A stretch of DNA of 64,000 bases from positions 15,415,422 to 15,479,421 of the forward strand of contig JBCFYV010000024.1 of assembly GCA_039000515.1 (NCBI GenBank), written 5' to 3'. This document shows, piece after piece, positions 33,375 to 42,651 of the stretch (positions are counted from its first letter, which is position 1; each line of letters begins with the position of its first letter). Both the position numbers and the translations under genes were made by a program. The notes under the pieces are model-generated. The model did not search any database and was not told where the DNA came from. It was given only the letters and a program-made list of their open reading frames with translations. This DNA comes from Timema cristinae. Taxonomy: Eukaryota; Arthropoda; Insecta; Phasmatodea; Timematidae.

Positions 33375-33487
33375 CGTGGTTCGGATTCCACGTTAAACTG
33401 TAGGTCCTCCATTTCATCTCACAATCACCCTACCATTACACATTAGTGTAAGTGCGTATAACCCGAACGGGTAGTAAGACGCGGTGC

Positions 33488-33560
<73 letters not shown>
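33375..33560 (+). mobile_element. SINE family A, truncated copy, mirror (right arm)
   Basis: Counterpart of 26891-27057, flanked by TACTTTCTCGT on both sides. The (AAT)n tail is about 23 units here against about 19 on the left. Confidence 0.9.
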
Positions 33561-33561
<1 letters not shown>

Positions 33562-34130
33562 TCTCGTTACCTCAGGTAGAGAAAGTATTGGGATTTAAAA
33601 AATTGAACTTTATATTTTTATGAATTTTGACGTTTCATGACCCCCGAATCCAAGAAAGTAGCTTTTGTATTTCTGTCTGTCCATCTGTCTACCTGTCTGT
33701 ACCTCGGAGTAGAACCTAAACTATTTTACCGATTTGGCTAAAACTTTGTATCAGGGTTTTCATAGGATTGGCCCGAGGGATTTTTGGAATTGGACATCTA
33801 ACCCTAAAATTAATGGTAGTTTACTGAAAGATGAAAATAGACCAAAAAAAAACTCTATTTGATCAAAATTGACTTTAACGATATTGATTACATTTCATTT
33901 CCAAGCATTGATCAATATTACAAACAACATGGCTACTCTCAATTTTTTTAGCATACATCGTTACATTTTTACTTATACAAACTACTAAATATAATTACCT
34001 AAAATTAGTTATTTTATATAGATAAATAGTAAACAACAGCTGTGTGGATACTGTTTTTGAATTATCCATTACGACCTAAGTACTCCTCGTTATGCAATTC
34101 CTCGTTACATACCTAATGGCGGTGTCTTAC

Positions 34131-34312
34131 TTCCCTTGACGTCTACAGTTGATGGAAGACTTGTTCGTTTTTCCTCTTTGCCAGGTTCTGCTCTTTGACC
34201 TGCAGCAGCGGGCTGGCCAACACTTGATGTACCTTAAGTGCGCATGTCTGTCTCTCATGTTATCACTCAAGAGTCCGAACAATGTTCCCAAGATTGGAAA
34301 CCGCTTGTTCTC
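34131..34312 (-). other. Candidate isolated exon, mirror (right arm)
   Basis: Reverse complement of 26139-26320, same length, same flanking acceptor- and donor-like bases. Confidence 0.3.
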
Positions 34313-35110
34313 CTAAAGGCAACCGGAACACATCTAATAAAATAACAAACAGTTATTCGTACGCCATTTACATGCCTTTAGCAGATTTGAGTTCTTCAAT
34401 ATACCATTTTTGTTTAGTTTTCTTATAGTTATTTGAGATATAATATTATATATAATCAGAACAAGATGTTAAGGAGTTGCGTTTTAAGATGGGGTGGAAG
34501 AGAACACGAAATAAGGTATTTGGTCGGTATTTTTATAACAAAAAACATTTTTCAGACAACTAAAGCATATTCTGAGTAGATTAATTTAGTTTGATTTCCT
34601 ACGCATAATAAACCGAACATTTATTTAATATTTGTCATGAGTACGATGTCATTGTGTCATTAATTATATTTTTTGTAACTTGGTTAAGTGTAAGACAAGC
34701 TGTAACACTTTAACTTCGCCAGAATAACTAAGTACATTTTTAAATAAAAGTAAAAAATAAAGTCATTCAAACAGAATCTTTTAAAATGAAGAGAATAAAT
34801 TTGGTTGCAACGCTACTATGTTCATGACAAATAATAAAGAATTGGTGAGATTACCCTATTTAGAAAATTAAACTAAACTTATCTTCTGAAGCCATTTTTG
34901 ATATATTTTGTCCAAAAGGTTTTTTTGTTATAAAAACTGCGCACATACTGGCCTTGTCTAGCCTTTCCTTTTACCCTCCCTTAGAGAAGAAGAGTAACGT
35001 ATTTTTGGTTACATGATAAGAAAATGAGAAAGGACTTAGTGTAAAGCTCACACAATACCACAGCCGATTGGGAACAAACCCCGAACCCCGGTATTTCTAG
35101 TCAGATGCAA
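34313..35110. other. Unannotated mirror stretch
   Basis: Mirror of 25336-26138; nothing recognised. Confidence 0.4.
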
Positions 35111-35115
35111 ACACA

Positions 35116-35203
35116 CAATCCCCCGTGGTATAATGGTCCGAGATCCTCTGGATACTGACCTAGAGGTCCAGTGTTGGATTCTCGGCTGGTACCGGGGGAT
35201 TTT
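35116..35203 (+). mobile_element. tRNA-like segment, SINE family D, mirror (right arm)
   Basis: Counterpart of 25248-25335, with CCCCCGTGGTATAATGGTCC and GTTGGATTCTCGGCTGGTAC. Confidence 0.5.
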
Positions 35204-35449
35204 CCTCGAAAGTGGAATAATTCCCATGGTCACCAAGGTTTGGTTAATTAGTCTTACGTTAGGTTAATAAATTCATTGGCTCCATCCCATCGTATTCACT
35301 ATCATCATCATTTAATCTCATCGGGACATGGAAAGAGCCTCCACGAATATGATGAACGGTTAGTACACTAGGTCGTCCCCTGGGTAAGATTACATTGATA
35401 CTAACTAAACTTTTCGCAAACTGAACTACAGGTTGATGTAGCCTGACAA

Positions 35450-35451
35450 GC

Positions 35452-35516
<65 letters not shown>

Positions 35517-35517
35517 T
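35450..35517. repeat. (ATT)n microsatellite, mirror
   Basis: Counterpart of the (AAT)n at 24944-24999, slightly longer. Confidence 0.85.
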
Positions 35518-35709
35518 CATCATTACAATCATCATCATATTGAAAGTTAGCAATTTTACCTTGACAAACTACAAACAAATTACACTTATATGATAACATA
35601 TAAGCTATACCACAATTGAATAATGCAATGTATTCTTGCAACCCTAAAGTAAACAAAGAATATCCTGTGAAAATTTTACACTAAAATTGATTTTAGCCAA
35701 ACTAATAAA

Positions 35710-35910
35710 CACGTTAGGCCGCATGGGGGTATTTCTGTTCTATTTCTGAAAATTGAAAAATGACACCTTGACACGGGAATTGAAACCGGGACCATTGGCT
35801 TAGCACGCCACTGCTCTTACCACTGAGCTATCCAAGAATCATCCCGTGCCCAGGGTAATTATTCACTCATATTTTAAGGCAGAGTCTGTGATGGAAATGC
35901 TGGAATCATC
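35710..35910 (-). mobile_element. SINE family C, mirror (right arm)
   Basis: Counterpart of 24560-24760. Confidence 0.6.
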
Positions 35911-36060
35911 GGTTACAAATGTATGATTTTTTATTAGGATCACGAGCTATCAGATGTATTTATTAATTCTTATACTGAAAATAATTAGTTTTGAATTTGA
36001 TTATGGATTATTTTAATTAATAATGAATATTAAATGGCTTTAGATTAGTGCCTACTTAAA

Positions 36061-36064
36061 TGGT
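36061..36064. repeat. Gypsy-1 target duplication, 5' copy
   Basis: TGGT before the element, repeated at 43703-43706. Joining the flanks at one copy reproduces the left-arm sequence around 24390. Confidence 0.9.
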
Positions 36065-36213
36065 TGATGTGCCTCTCTGTTCAGGCAGCCTTCTTTCCTT
36101 CGCACTTGCACCGGCCGCTTCACCTTCCCTCCCTACTGCCGGTCCGGCCCACAGTCCATGTTGTCTGAGCCGTCCGTGACGCTCTTACCTCTATAATCAA
36201 CTCCCTTCTTCCT

Positions 36214-36316
36214 ATTGGCTCGCTTGGCGGCCAATAGCACTTTCGTTTTCCCGAACCAATGGGAAGCTCCCTCTTCTCTGATTGGACCAGGCCAGGCAGC
36301 AGTGGAGGGTATATAA
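36214..36316 (+). promoter_or_regulatory. LTR promoter: four CCAAT-type boxes and TATA
   Basis: ATTGG at 36214-36218, CCAAT at 36231-36235, CCAAT at 36256-36260, ATTGG at 36281-36285, then TATATAA at 36310-36316. A poly-A signal AATAAA follows at 36385-36390. The spacing fits a Pol II LTR promoter with transcription starting roughly 30 bp after the TATA. The same set recurs in the 3' LTR, shifted by 6587 bp. Confidence 0.7.
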
Positions 36317-36430
36317 CACGGTGATTTCTGGAGCAGATGCAGTGGTGAGCCAACCTTGGGGAACCACACTCATACGAAAGAGCCAATAAATCGTCGTTTG
36401 CAGCAAGTGTCATCGCTATTCTCATTCCAC

Positions 36431-36632
36431 CGCAATCTACCCTACCTCCCACCGCGACTTTACGTTGCCGGGAATCTACCCTACCTCCCACCGCGACTTT
36501 ACGTTGCCGGGACTCTACCCTACCTCCCACCGCGACTTTACGTTGCCGGGACGCTACCCTACCTCCCACCGCGACTTAACGTTGCCGGGACGCTATCCTA
36601 CCTCCCACCGCGACTTTACGTTGCCGGGACTC
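36431..36632. repeat. 39-bp tandem repeats inside the LTR
   Basis: Five copies of a unit with CTACCCTACCTCCCACCGCG and ACTTTACGTTGCCGGGA. They lie downstream of the TATA box, in what would be the transcribed R/U5 part. The 13-codon periodic frames across them are by-products. Confidence 0.9.
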
Positions 36633-37117
36633 TATCCTACCTCTCCACCCTTCCCCATCCACTTGTCCTCGTCATCACGGGATGGTCTACACTCGCCGCG
36701 CCGGCAAAGCCCACCGACGGAAGACCCTGGAGAAAACAGCACCGACCAAACAGTACTCAACTCGTGGACCCATTCTCTACGTTCCCGTCTACAACCACCA
36801 GACCCCCGAACACCCACACACTGCGCCCACATCTCCCAGCATCCCTGCCGCCGAGTCATCTCAGGCCTCCCCTCGTCTTCCCCTCTCACCGACCACCCGA
36901 CTCCCCCCTACTCCAATTTCCCCTTTAACCCCTGAGGGCTATCATTTACATCCCCTAGCCACCCCCCAACCCGCCTACGTTTTCTCCCCCATCTCTCTCC
37001 TTACCCCACCCACAAGACCCACGAGACCGGTACCTAATCACAAAGGCCAGTCGGAAGCTGCAGTTCCAGTAAAACCAGCTACCTCCCTCGAAACCACAAG
37101 ACATGGGATAACAGTTC

Positions 37118-37136
37118 TGGCGCCTAAACGTGGGGC
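37118..37136 (+). promoter_or_regulatory. Gypsy-1 primer-binding site (tRNA-Lys type)
   Basis: TGGCGCCTAAACGTGGGGC begins four bases after the LTR. It differs by a small change from the TGGCGCCCAACGTGGGGC complementary to tRNA-Lys1,2, which the second element (59271) has perfectly. Confidence 0.85.
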
Positions 37137-37218
37137 AACTCAAGACACGGGACGGATGTCCAACGGACCGACTACACGACCCCAGAACACCACACAACAC
37201 TTCCGGGAGTGAACAAAA

Positions 37219-37411
37219 CCCGGTGGCGCCCAAACTACCTCACCAAAGAAAACTACCTCACCAAAGAAGACTACCTCACCAAAGAAGACTACCTCACCAA
37301 AGAAGACTACCTCACCAAAAAAAAAGACTACCTCACCAAAGAAGACTACCTCACCAAAGAAGACTACCTCACCCAAGAAGACTACCTCACCAAAGAAGAC
37401 TACCTCACCAA
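37219..37411. repeat. 18-bp leader repeats after the primer site
   Basis: About ten copies of ACTACCTCACCAAAGAAG, one with extra A residues. The array starts right after GGTGGCGCCCAAA, a second primer-site-like motif. It is open in the gag frame (DYLTKE repeats) but lies before the first good ATG, so it is probably untranslated leader; an N-terminal extension cannot be excluded. Confidence 0.8.
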
Positions 37412-37421
37412 AGTAGACAAG

Positions 37422-38543
37422 ATGGTTATGACTAGAAGTCAAAAGTGTAACAACCCATCGTGTACCCCAGGAGGGGACCGACATTATGTAACCTGCACAA
37501 ACTGCCAAAAGCCCTACCACAACCTTTGCATTGGCTGGGCAGACGAGCCACGTGACATCAATGAACCAGCCTACCGGTGCACCACCTGCACCGAAGCACC
37601 AGTGGAAGTACGGTATTGCCCAGGGTTAACCTGTACTGGAGAAGATGGCCGAGAGGTTGTCTGTGAGGACTGTAGACAATACTACCACTACCAGTGCCTG
37701 GGCTGGAAAAATGAGCCTAGAGACCTCAGGGGCCTATTCTTCCGATGTCCGCCGTGCCAACGGTCCACCTCATCAACTGCCAGCGCACCACCATACCAGC
37801 CGCACCTGACTGCCACCTACCAACGCCAGTGCTCAAGCTCTTACCACCTACCAACTCTACCAGACTTTCACGGTCGAGGGCATGAAGACCCTACTACTTT
37901 TACCCAACGCTGTGAGGTTCAGCTCAGGACCGCTCGAGTAGACCCGCTAGAATGGGTACCTACCACCCAACGGCAGCTTAAAGACACCGCCGCTCAGTGG
38001 TGGAAGCTATATGGCGAATATATAACGACTTGGGAAGAGTTCAAGCAACGACTAACGCACCACTTCGCCAGTACAACCACCATAGCCTCTCTCCACGCAG
38101 AGCTATACGGAAAGGAACAGGCCCAGTCTGAACCCGTCGAGATATTCCTTCGACACAAGGTACGATTGCATCAACGCTTGTCCCCCACAACGCCATCATC
38201 AGAGATAATACCACTGTTAATTGAATTGGTCCGACCAGGACTAAGACCTTTTCTGCGAGCCCCACACCCTCAAGAATTAGAAGAACTTATAACTAGGGCT
38301 GTATCTGTGGAACGTGACCTGGCTAAAAATCCGGCAACAGGGACGACACGCTCCATCAAGACCCCAACAACTGCAGCTGACCCACGACCTCCAAAATGTT
38401 ACCACTGCCCAGGGTACCACTTTCACCGGGACTGCCCAGTGCTAAATCAACGCTACCCAGAGAAAGACAGATCGGGAAACGCCAAGCCAGAGGACAACAG
38501 GGCCCCGCCTCTGGGAGACAGGAACCAGGGCCGCCACCAGTAA
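37422..38543 (+). CDS. gag: Gypsy-1 Gag with two PHD-like fingers, 373 aa
   Basis: Structural polyprotein of the retrotransposon, expected to form the particle that packages its RNA. I start at ATG 37422, the first ATG after the leader repeats. Two Cys/His modules lie at residues 9-56 and 66-112, with identical ligand order C-x4-C-x9/10-C-x2-C-x4-H-x2-C-x16-C-x2-C, a PHD-like C4HC3 pattern. A retrotransposon-gag core follows at about 145-305 (AAQWWKLYGEY, FKQRLTHHF, ELYGKEQ). A zinc knuckle CYHCPGYHFHRDC sits at 326-338, with one residue fewer than the usual CX2CX4HX4C. The frame overlaps pol and is linked to it by a -1 slip site at 38474. The PHD modules are unusual for Gag; the second element has one too. 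Confidence 0.9.
   Translation: MVMTRSQKCNNPSCTPGGDRHYVTCTNCQKPYHNLCIGWADEPRDINEPAYRCTTCTEAPVEVRYCPGLTCTGEDGREVVCEDCRQYYHYQCLGWKNEPRDLRGLFFRCPPCQRSTSSTASAPPYQPHLTATYQRQCSSSYHLPTLPDFHGRGHEDPTTFTQRCEVQLRTARVDPLEWVPTTQRQLKDTAAQWWKLYGEYITTWEEFKQRLTHHFASTTTIASLHAELYGKEQAQSEPVEIFLRHKVRLHQRLSPTTPSSEIIPLLIELVRPGLRPFLRAPHPQELEELITRAVSVERDLAKNPATGTTRSIKTPTTAADPRPPKCYHCPGYHFHRDCPVLNQRYPEKDRSGNAKPEDNRAPPLGDRNQGRHQ
38474..38514 (+). promoter_or_regulatory. Gypsy-1 -1 ribosomal frameshift signal
   Basis: Slippery heptamer G GGA AAC at 38474-38480, with GGA and AAC in the gag frame. A 6-base spacer is followed by a 7-bp stem CCAGAGG (38487-38493) / CCTCTGG (38508-38514) with a 14-base loop. The shift leads directly into the protease frame. 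The same heptamer in the same phase is present in the second element (63702). Confidence 0.85.
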
Positions 38544-39391
38544 TAAACAGCGTCAATCCCTCAACATCCCAACCACTCCCAAGAGTTATGTGCGAAACTC
38601 CTCACGGTCCCCTACTAGCCCTATTAGATACCGGAGCTACTGCTAATTTCATCCAATACCAACAACTCACCCCTACAAACCTGAAGAACTTACTTCCTTT
38701 CCCCACACCAATCCACCTGGCCAAGGTTGGGAGTGACCTTACCATCCGAGGCCAGATAACTTTACCGCTAACCATGCAAACCCTAGAAGCCAACGTCACG
38801 TTCCTGGTGTCCGATGAACTCCGAGAACCACTTATTCTGGGACAACCATGGTTCACAGAACAGAAGGTAATCCTGGACTACGAGAACAGCCGAGTGCTTT
38901 TTGGAAACCAGGGGCGTCATACTCTATACTGGATGCCAAGACTCAATGAGGATCCCCCGCCGGTTCCTCAAGACAAGATCAGACAACACGCCCCAATAGA
39001 ACGTCAAGAACAACTCCTTAGACTACTAGACCAACACCGAGCCGTTTTCAACACTCAGGGACCTCTGCGAAGAACACGCAGCATCAACCATCAAATTCGA
39101 CTCAAGGACAACCAACGGATTATGGTACGGCCTTACCGCTATTCCCCTGCGAAAAACGCGCTAATTGAAGACCAGGTTCAGGAGATGAAAGCCCAGGGGA
39201 TAATAGAACCCGGAAACTCTGAATACAATTCACCCATTGTAATTGTGGAAAAAAAGGACAAAACTCCCCGTTTCTGCATTGATTTCCGACAACTGAACAC
39301 CGCCACTATCGATGTCACTCCCCCGCTGTCAACGTACATGACACTCTTCGAGATTTGGGAGACGCAGAAATATTTACCACCCTCGATATGA
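38475..39391 (+). CDS. pol: Gypsy-1 Pol part 1: protease and start of RT
   Basis: Entered from gag by the -1 slip; the open frame itself runs from 38396. Aspartic protease with the DTGA active site (Asp codon 38627-38629) followed by NFIQ, and the ILGQPWF-like C-terminal block near 38835. RT begins with the region ending GIIEPGNSEYNSPIVIVEKK and RFCIDFRQLN near 39180-39300. After the LST at about 39330 the frame drifts and stops at 39391, while the RT continues one base over in the frame open from 39355. This indicates a one-base indel near 39330-39345. Confidence 0.85.
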
Positions 39392-40755
39392 AATCAGGGT
39401 ACTGGCAGATTCCCTTACACCCCGATTCCAAACCCCTGACTGCTTTCACCACGCCCAACGGAGAAACCTTGCAATTTACAGTTATGCCTTTCGGATTAAA
39501 GGGAGCCCCGAGTACTTTTCAGCGACTGATGAGTCAAGAAGTGTTAGCAGGGTACACCGGCCAGTTCTGTCTCGCCTACCTTGACGACGTGATAATCTAC
39601 TCAAAGACATGGGATGAGCACCTCAACCACTTGAGCAAGGTTTTAGAAAGATTTGAGCTCCACCAACTGACCTGCAATCTGGAAAAATGCCAGTTCGGCA
39701 AGACTGAGTTGGAATACCTTGGCCATATCGTTTCTAGCCAAGGAAACGCCCCACAACCACAGACGATCAAAGCAATCACGGAAGCCCCAACACCAAGAAA
39801 CCGTAAACAGCTCCGACAACTACTGGGCCTCTGCAACTGGTTACGAGAATTCGTGCCCCAAATGGCGGAACTAACAGCACCTCTCACCGAACTTCTAAGA
39901 ACCAAATCCCGGTGGATGTGGAACTCCCAAACAGAAACCGCTCTACACACACTCAAAGAAGCCTTCAGAGACCTACCACCCTTAAGTCGTCCCGATCCAT
40001 CACGAACCTTTACCCTACAAACTGACGCTAGCGGGATTGGACTAGGGGCAGTACTGTACCAAGAAGATGATGCGGGCAAACGAATCATCAGCCATACCAG
40101 CGCGAAGCTAACCCCTACAGAGCAACGGTACCATAGCAACGAGCAGGAGTGCCTCGCTATCGTCTGGGCCATCAAGAGGTATAGACATTACCTGGAAGAT
40201 AAACCTTTCATACTACGCACGGATAACCGAGCTCTCACCTGGCTGAACACGATGAAAGACCAACGGACCAAGCTGACGAGATGGGCACTCTTGCTCCAAG
40301 AGTTTCAATTTTCCCTGGAACACTGCCCGGGAAAACAGAACGATCTACCTGACGCGTTATCACGCCAACCCGACAGCGAGAACACCAGTTCAGAGACTCA
40401 AGACTGGGACCGGATGACCCCGCCCTCGGTCACAGGACTAGCACCACCCGAACCCGATGCACTACTAGTCCTACAGAACCAAGATGCACCTCTACATGAG
40501 CTAGTCAAGACGGAACAAAGACAGGATACAGAGATCCAAACTCAAGTTAACCGTTGGAAGGCTCTGGATACCCAAACTCGACCACCCACCAAAACAACCG
40601 ACGCTCGGTTCTGGGATGAGCACTATGTCAAGGGAGACAATATCTGGAGACGCGAAGAAAGGGAAGGACCATGGAAACTCATTGTTCCAGTTCAAATCCG
40701 ACAACAGGTTATTTGGACATACCACGACCACCCTCACGCAGGGCACCCGGGATAA
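39355..40755 (+). CDS. pol: Gypsy-1 Pol part 2: RT, RNase H, integrase zinc-binding start
   Basis: Reverse transcriptase palm with FTTLDMKSGYWQIPL (first catalytic Asp), MPFGLKGAPSTFQRLM and the YLDD box (39577-39588). Then comes the connection domain and RNase H with LQTDASGIGLGAVL, SNEQECLAIVWA and LRTDNRALTWL, supplying the acidic triad. The part before the stop reads YHDHPHAGHPG, the two His of the integrase zinc-binding HHCC module. An in-frame TAA at 40753-40755 cuts the frame; reading on without a shift reaches the two Cys (NCILC) near 40830. Confidence 0.9.
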   Translation: MGDAEIFTTLDMKSGYWQIPLHPDSKPLTAFTTPNGETLQFTVMPFGLKGAPSTFQRLMSQEVLAGYTGQFCLAYLDDVIIYSKTWDEHLNHLSKVLERFELHQLTCNLEKCQFGKTELEYLGHIVSSQGNAPQPQTIKAITEAPTPRNRKQLRQLLGLCNWLREFVPQMAELTAPLTELLRTKSRWMWNSQTETALHTLKEAFRDLPPLSRPDPSRTFTLQTDASGIGLGAVLYQEDDAGKRIISHTSAKLTPTEQRYHSNEQECLAIVWAIKRYRHYLEDKPFILRTDNRALTWLNTMKDQRTKLTRWALLLQEFQFSLEHCPGKQNDLPDALSRQPDSENTSSETQDWDRMTPPSVTGLAPPEPDALLVLQNQDAPLHELVKTEQRQDTEIQTQVNRWKALDTQTRPPTKTTDARFWDEHYVKGDNIWRREEREGPWKLIVPVQIRQQVIWTYHDHPHAGHPG

Positions 40756-40979
40756 GACGAGACGACACGAGCCATTCAGCGAGGCTACACCTGGAAAGGC
40801 CTCCGAACGGAAGTCAGCAACTACGTTCGTAACTGCATACTCTGTGCCTGTCGTAAGACCGGGGGGTATCAAGGGAGAGAGCCTCTAAGACCCCGTCAAC
40901 CACAACGCCCCTGGAAAGTGGTAGCCTTAGACCTCATGGGGCCATACCCCGAAGTCGCAGAGGAAAGAAGTTCATCCTA
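40756..40979 (+). CDS. pol: Gypsy-1 Pol part 3: integrase Cys pair and first catalytic Asp
   Basis: Same frame as part 2 after the stop. It contains YTWKGL, the Cys pair CILC and the first DDE Asp in ALDLMGPYP (GAC at 40930-40932). The frame ends with TAG at 40977-40979, and integrase resumes in another frame. A single-base indel near 40950-40965 explains this. Confidence 0.75.
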
Positions 40980-41897
40980 GTGATTACGGATCTCTTCTCA
41001 AGATGGGTAGAAGTATTTCCACTCGCGTCAACAGAGGTCAGACAGATAATCCAGACGATGGAACAACAATTCTTCCCACGATGGGGATATCCAAAACATC
41101 TCCTGTCCGACAATGGTCCACAGTTCATTAGCCGAGCTTGGGCGAACGCCTGTCAAAAGTGGGATGTCGAAGCCTGGACAACCCCAATCTACCACCCCCA
41201 AGCCAACCCCACGGAAAGAAGGAACCAGGAACTAAAGAAGGGAATCCGACTCCAAATCTCGGAGAATCATCGAGAATGGGATACCTTCCTGCCTATGATC
41301 GCCTTCAATCTACGATGCCGCAAGAATGGGGCCACCGGAATGTCTCCGAGTGAACTACTACTTGGCCGAACGCTATACAGGCCCGGGGAGTGGAGATTTG
41401 AAACCCCAGTACGAGAGCAGGAAGACAACGAGAACCCCAGCCAAGGATCCACCCAAAGAGAAGAACGGGCGCGAGTAAATCAAGCAAATTACCAACAACG
41501 ATACACCCAACCTCCAGCACGGCCCGCCAAACCCTTCCAGAACGGTGATCTGGTGCTAGTTCGAACCCAACCACTCTCTAATGCAACAGAAGCCTACTAC
41601 GCCGGCTTTGCCCCCAAATGGGAAGGACCCTACCCGGTGAGCAAACGAAGAGGAGGGGTCTACTGGGTTACCTACCCAAATGGTCGATCCAAGAAAATAC
41701 ACAGGGGACAACTACGTCCTGCACCCCCTGGTGAAAACACCGGGAAACCGCAGCTACCCAAACTACTCACAACCATGGACCCCGCACCCAATAACACCGA
41801 GGGAACAAAAGGACTGGACCCTCCCCTACCAAATAGTTCTGGATGGAGTACCAGACTGCGACCTCGACGACCTCCAATCCCTCCCAAGACAGGGTGA
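40980..41897 (+). CDS. pol: Gypsy-1 Pol part 4: integrase core and GPY/F domain
   Basis: Continues the integrase core: ITDLFSRWVEVFP, second catalytic Asp in LLSDNGPQF (GAC 41109-41111) and Glu in NPTERRNQE (GAA 41214-41216). Asp to Glu is 35 positions, one fewer than usual; the HPQANPTER block seems to lack one residue of the common HPQxNGQTER, possibly a codon deletion. The C-terminal part has KWEGPYPVSKRRGGVYWV and KKIHRGQLRP, the GPY/F module typical of many Gypsy integrases. No chromodomain is visible. The frame ends at 41897 in a Pro/Arg-rich tail. The first codon given (GTG) is not a real start. Confidence 0.9.
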   Translation: MITDLFSRWVEVFPLASTEVRQIIQTMEQQFFPRWGYPKHLLSDNGPQFISRAWANACQKWDVEAWTTPIYHPQANPTERRNQELKKGIRLQISENHREWDTFLPMIAFNLRCRKNGATGMSPSELLLGRTLYRPGEWRFETPVREQEDNENPSQGSTQREERARVNQANYQQRYTQPPARPAKPFQNGDLVLVRTQPLSNATEAYYAGFAPKWEGPYPVSKRRGGVYWVTYPNGRSKKIHRGQLRPAPPGENTGKPQLPKLLTTMDPAPNNTEGTKGLDPPLPNSSGWSTRLRPRRPPIPPKTG

Positions 41898-41929
41898 GGC
41901 CAAAGACCCGGGTACACGGCTACTCAAGC

Positions 41930-42140
41930 GCCGTGCGTGACACAGTGCGTGGTCACAACAACCAATGCGGGATGCGTAAAACGATGCGTGGGTGCGCCAA
42001 CACAGGGCGTGGTCCCTCAACCCAGTGCGTGACGTGAACATAATGGTGCGTGGTTACACAACCAAGTGCGTGACGTGAACATAATGGTGCGTAGTTCCAC
42101 AACCAAGTGCGTGACGCCAACATCACGGTGCGTGGTGAAA
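41930..42140. repeat. Degenerate GTGCGTG-rich tandem repeats after integrase
   Basis: Repeats of CAAGTGCGTGACGTGAACAT and AATGGTGCGTGGTTACACAA, period about 41 bp, two good copies and several degraded ones. Untranslated. Confidence 0.8.
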
Positions 42141-42187
42141 ATCACACCCACTGTGGCTACCCCACTCAGTAAACACTGTCAAAGTGT

Positions 42188-42434
42188 GGCCCTAAAAAGG
42201 GCTGATTATGTGCGATAACTTGTTGGCCCTAGAAAGGGCCGTCTTATTTACTGTATTTGTTTGGCCCTGAAAAGGGCAGATTATGTGTTGATTTTTTTTT
42301 GTTGGCCCTATAAAGGGCCGTTTTTGCCATATTTTATTGGCCCTAAAAAGGGCAGATTGTGTGTTGATTTTGTTACTGGTAACGCTAAGAAGGGCAGTCT
42401 TATTTACTGTATAGTTTTGGCCCTAAAAAGGGCC
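42188..42434 (+). repeat. Array of seven GGCCCT/AGGGCC hairpins in the 3' untranslated region
   Basis: GGCCCTAAAAAGGGCC-type short palindromes start at about 42188, 42225, 42263, 42304, 42339, 42380 (degenerate) and 42419. Spacers alternate between AGATTATGTGTTGATTTT-like and GTCTTATTTACTGTAT-like, so the true repeat is a dimer of about 76 bp. The palindromes are conserved while loops vary (AAAA, AGAA, TGAA, ATAA). Confidence 0.9.
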
Positions 42435-42642
42435 GTAGTGTATTTTCGTTATTATTATTTATTTGTCATATATTTACGTTTTCTTTTTTTTTCTCTCTCT
42501 GTGTCCATCAGAACTATTGAATCTAATCAATGTTAAAATTAGTATTAAATTAGCCCTAAGATATATGTAAGATGTAAATAATTTGTTGATGTAAAAATTT
42601 ATGTAGACCAGAGGTCACCCGTGTGCAAGTGCGCAAGCCAGT

Positions 42643-42651
42643 GTGGGGGAT
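42643..42651 (+). promoter_or_regulatory. Gypsy-1 polypurine tract
   Basis: GTGGGGGAT directly before the 3' LTR, the expected position for plus-strand priming. Short and G-rich. Confidence 0.6.

Larger units (their letters stand above)
36065..37113 (+). repeat. Gypsy-1 5' LTR, 1049 bp
   Basis: Starts TGATGTGCC, ends GGGATAACA. By eye it differs from the 3' LTR only by two single-base indels in homopolymers (around 37008-37016). Contains the promoter, a poly-A signal and five 39-bp repeats. Confidence 0.95.

Noticed and set aside
36120..36569. 149-codon minus frame over the LTR and other frames of 60-190 codons in both LTRs
   Set aside because: They read through the 39-bp LTR repeats and appear identically in both LTRs; no support beyond low stop density in GC-rich DNA.
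39597..40175. 192-codon minus-strand frame opposite RT/RNase H
   Set aside because: Shadow of the conserved pol frame; no recognisable protein features.
42188..42434. CRISPR-like array
   Set aside because: Short palindromic repeats with regular spacers do resemble one superficially, but spacers are themselves two alternating repeated types, there are no cas genes, and the host is eukaryotic.
41898..42651. Envelope-like third ORF of Gypsy-1
   Set aside because: The region is occupied by GTGCGTG repeats and the hairpin array; the 91-codon frame at 42261 reads through the hairpins and has no signal peptide or convincing transmembrane pattern.
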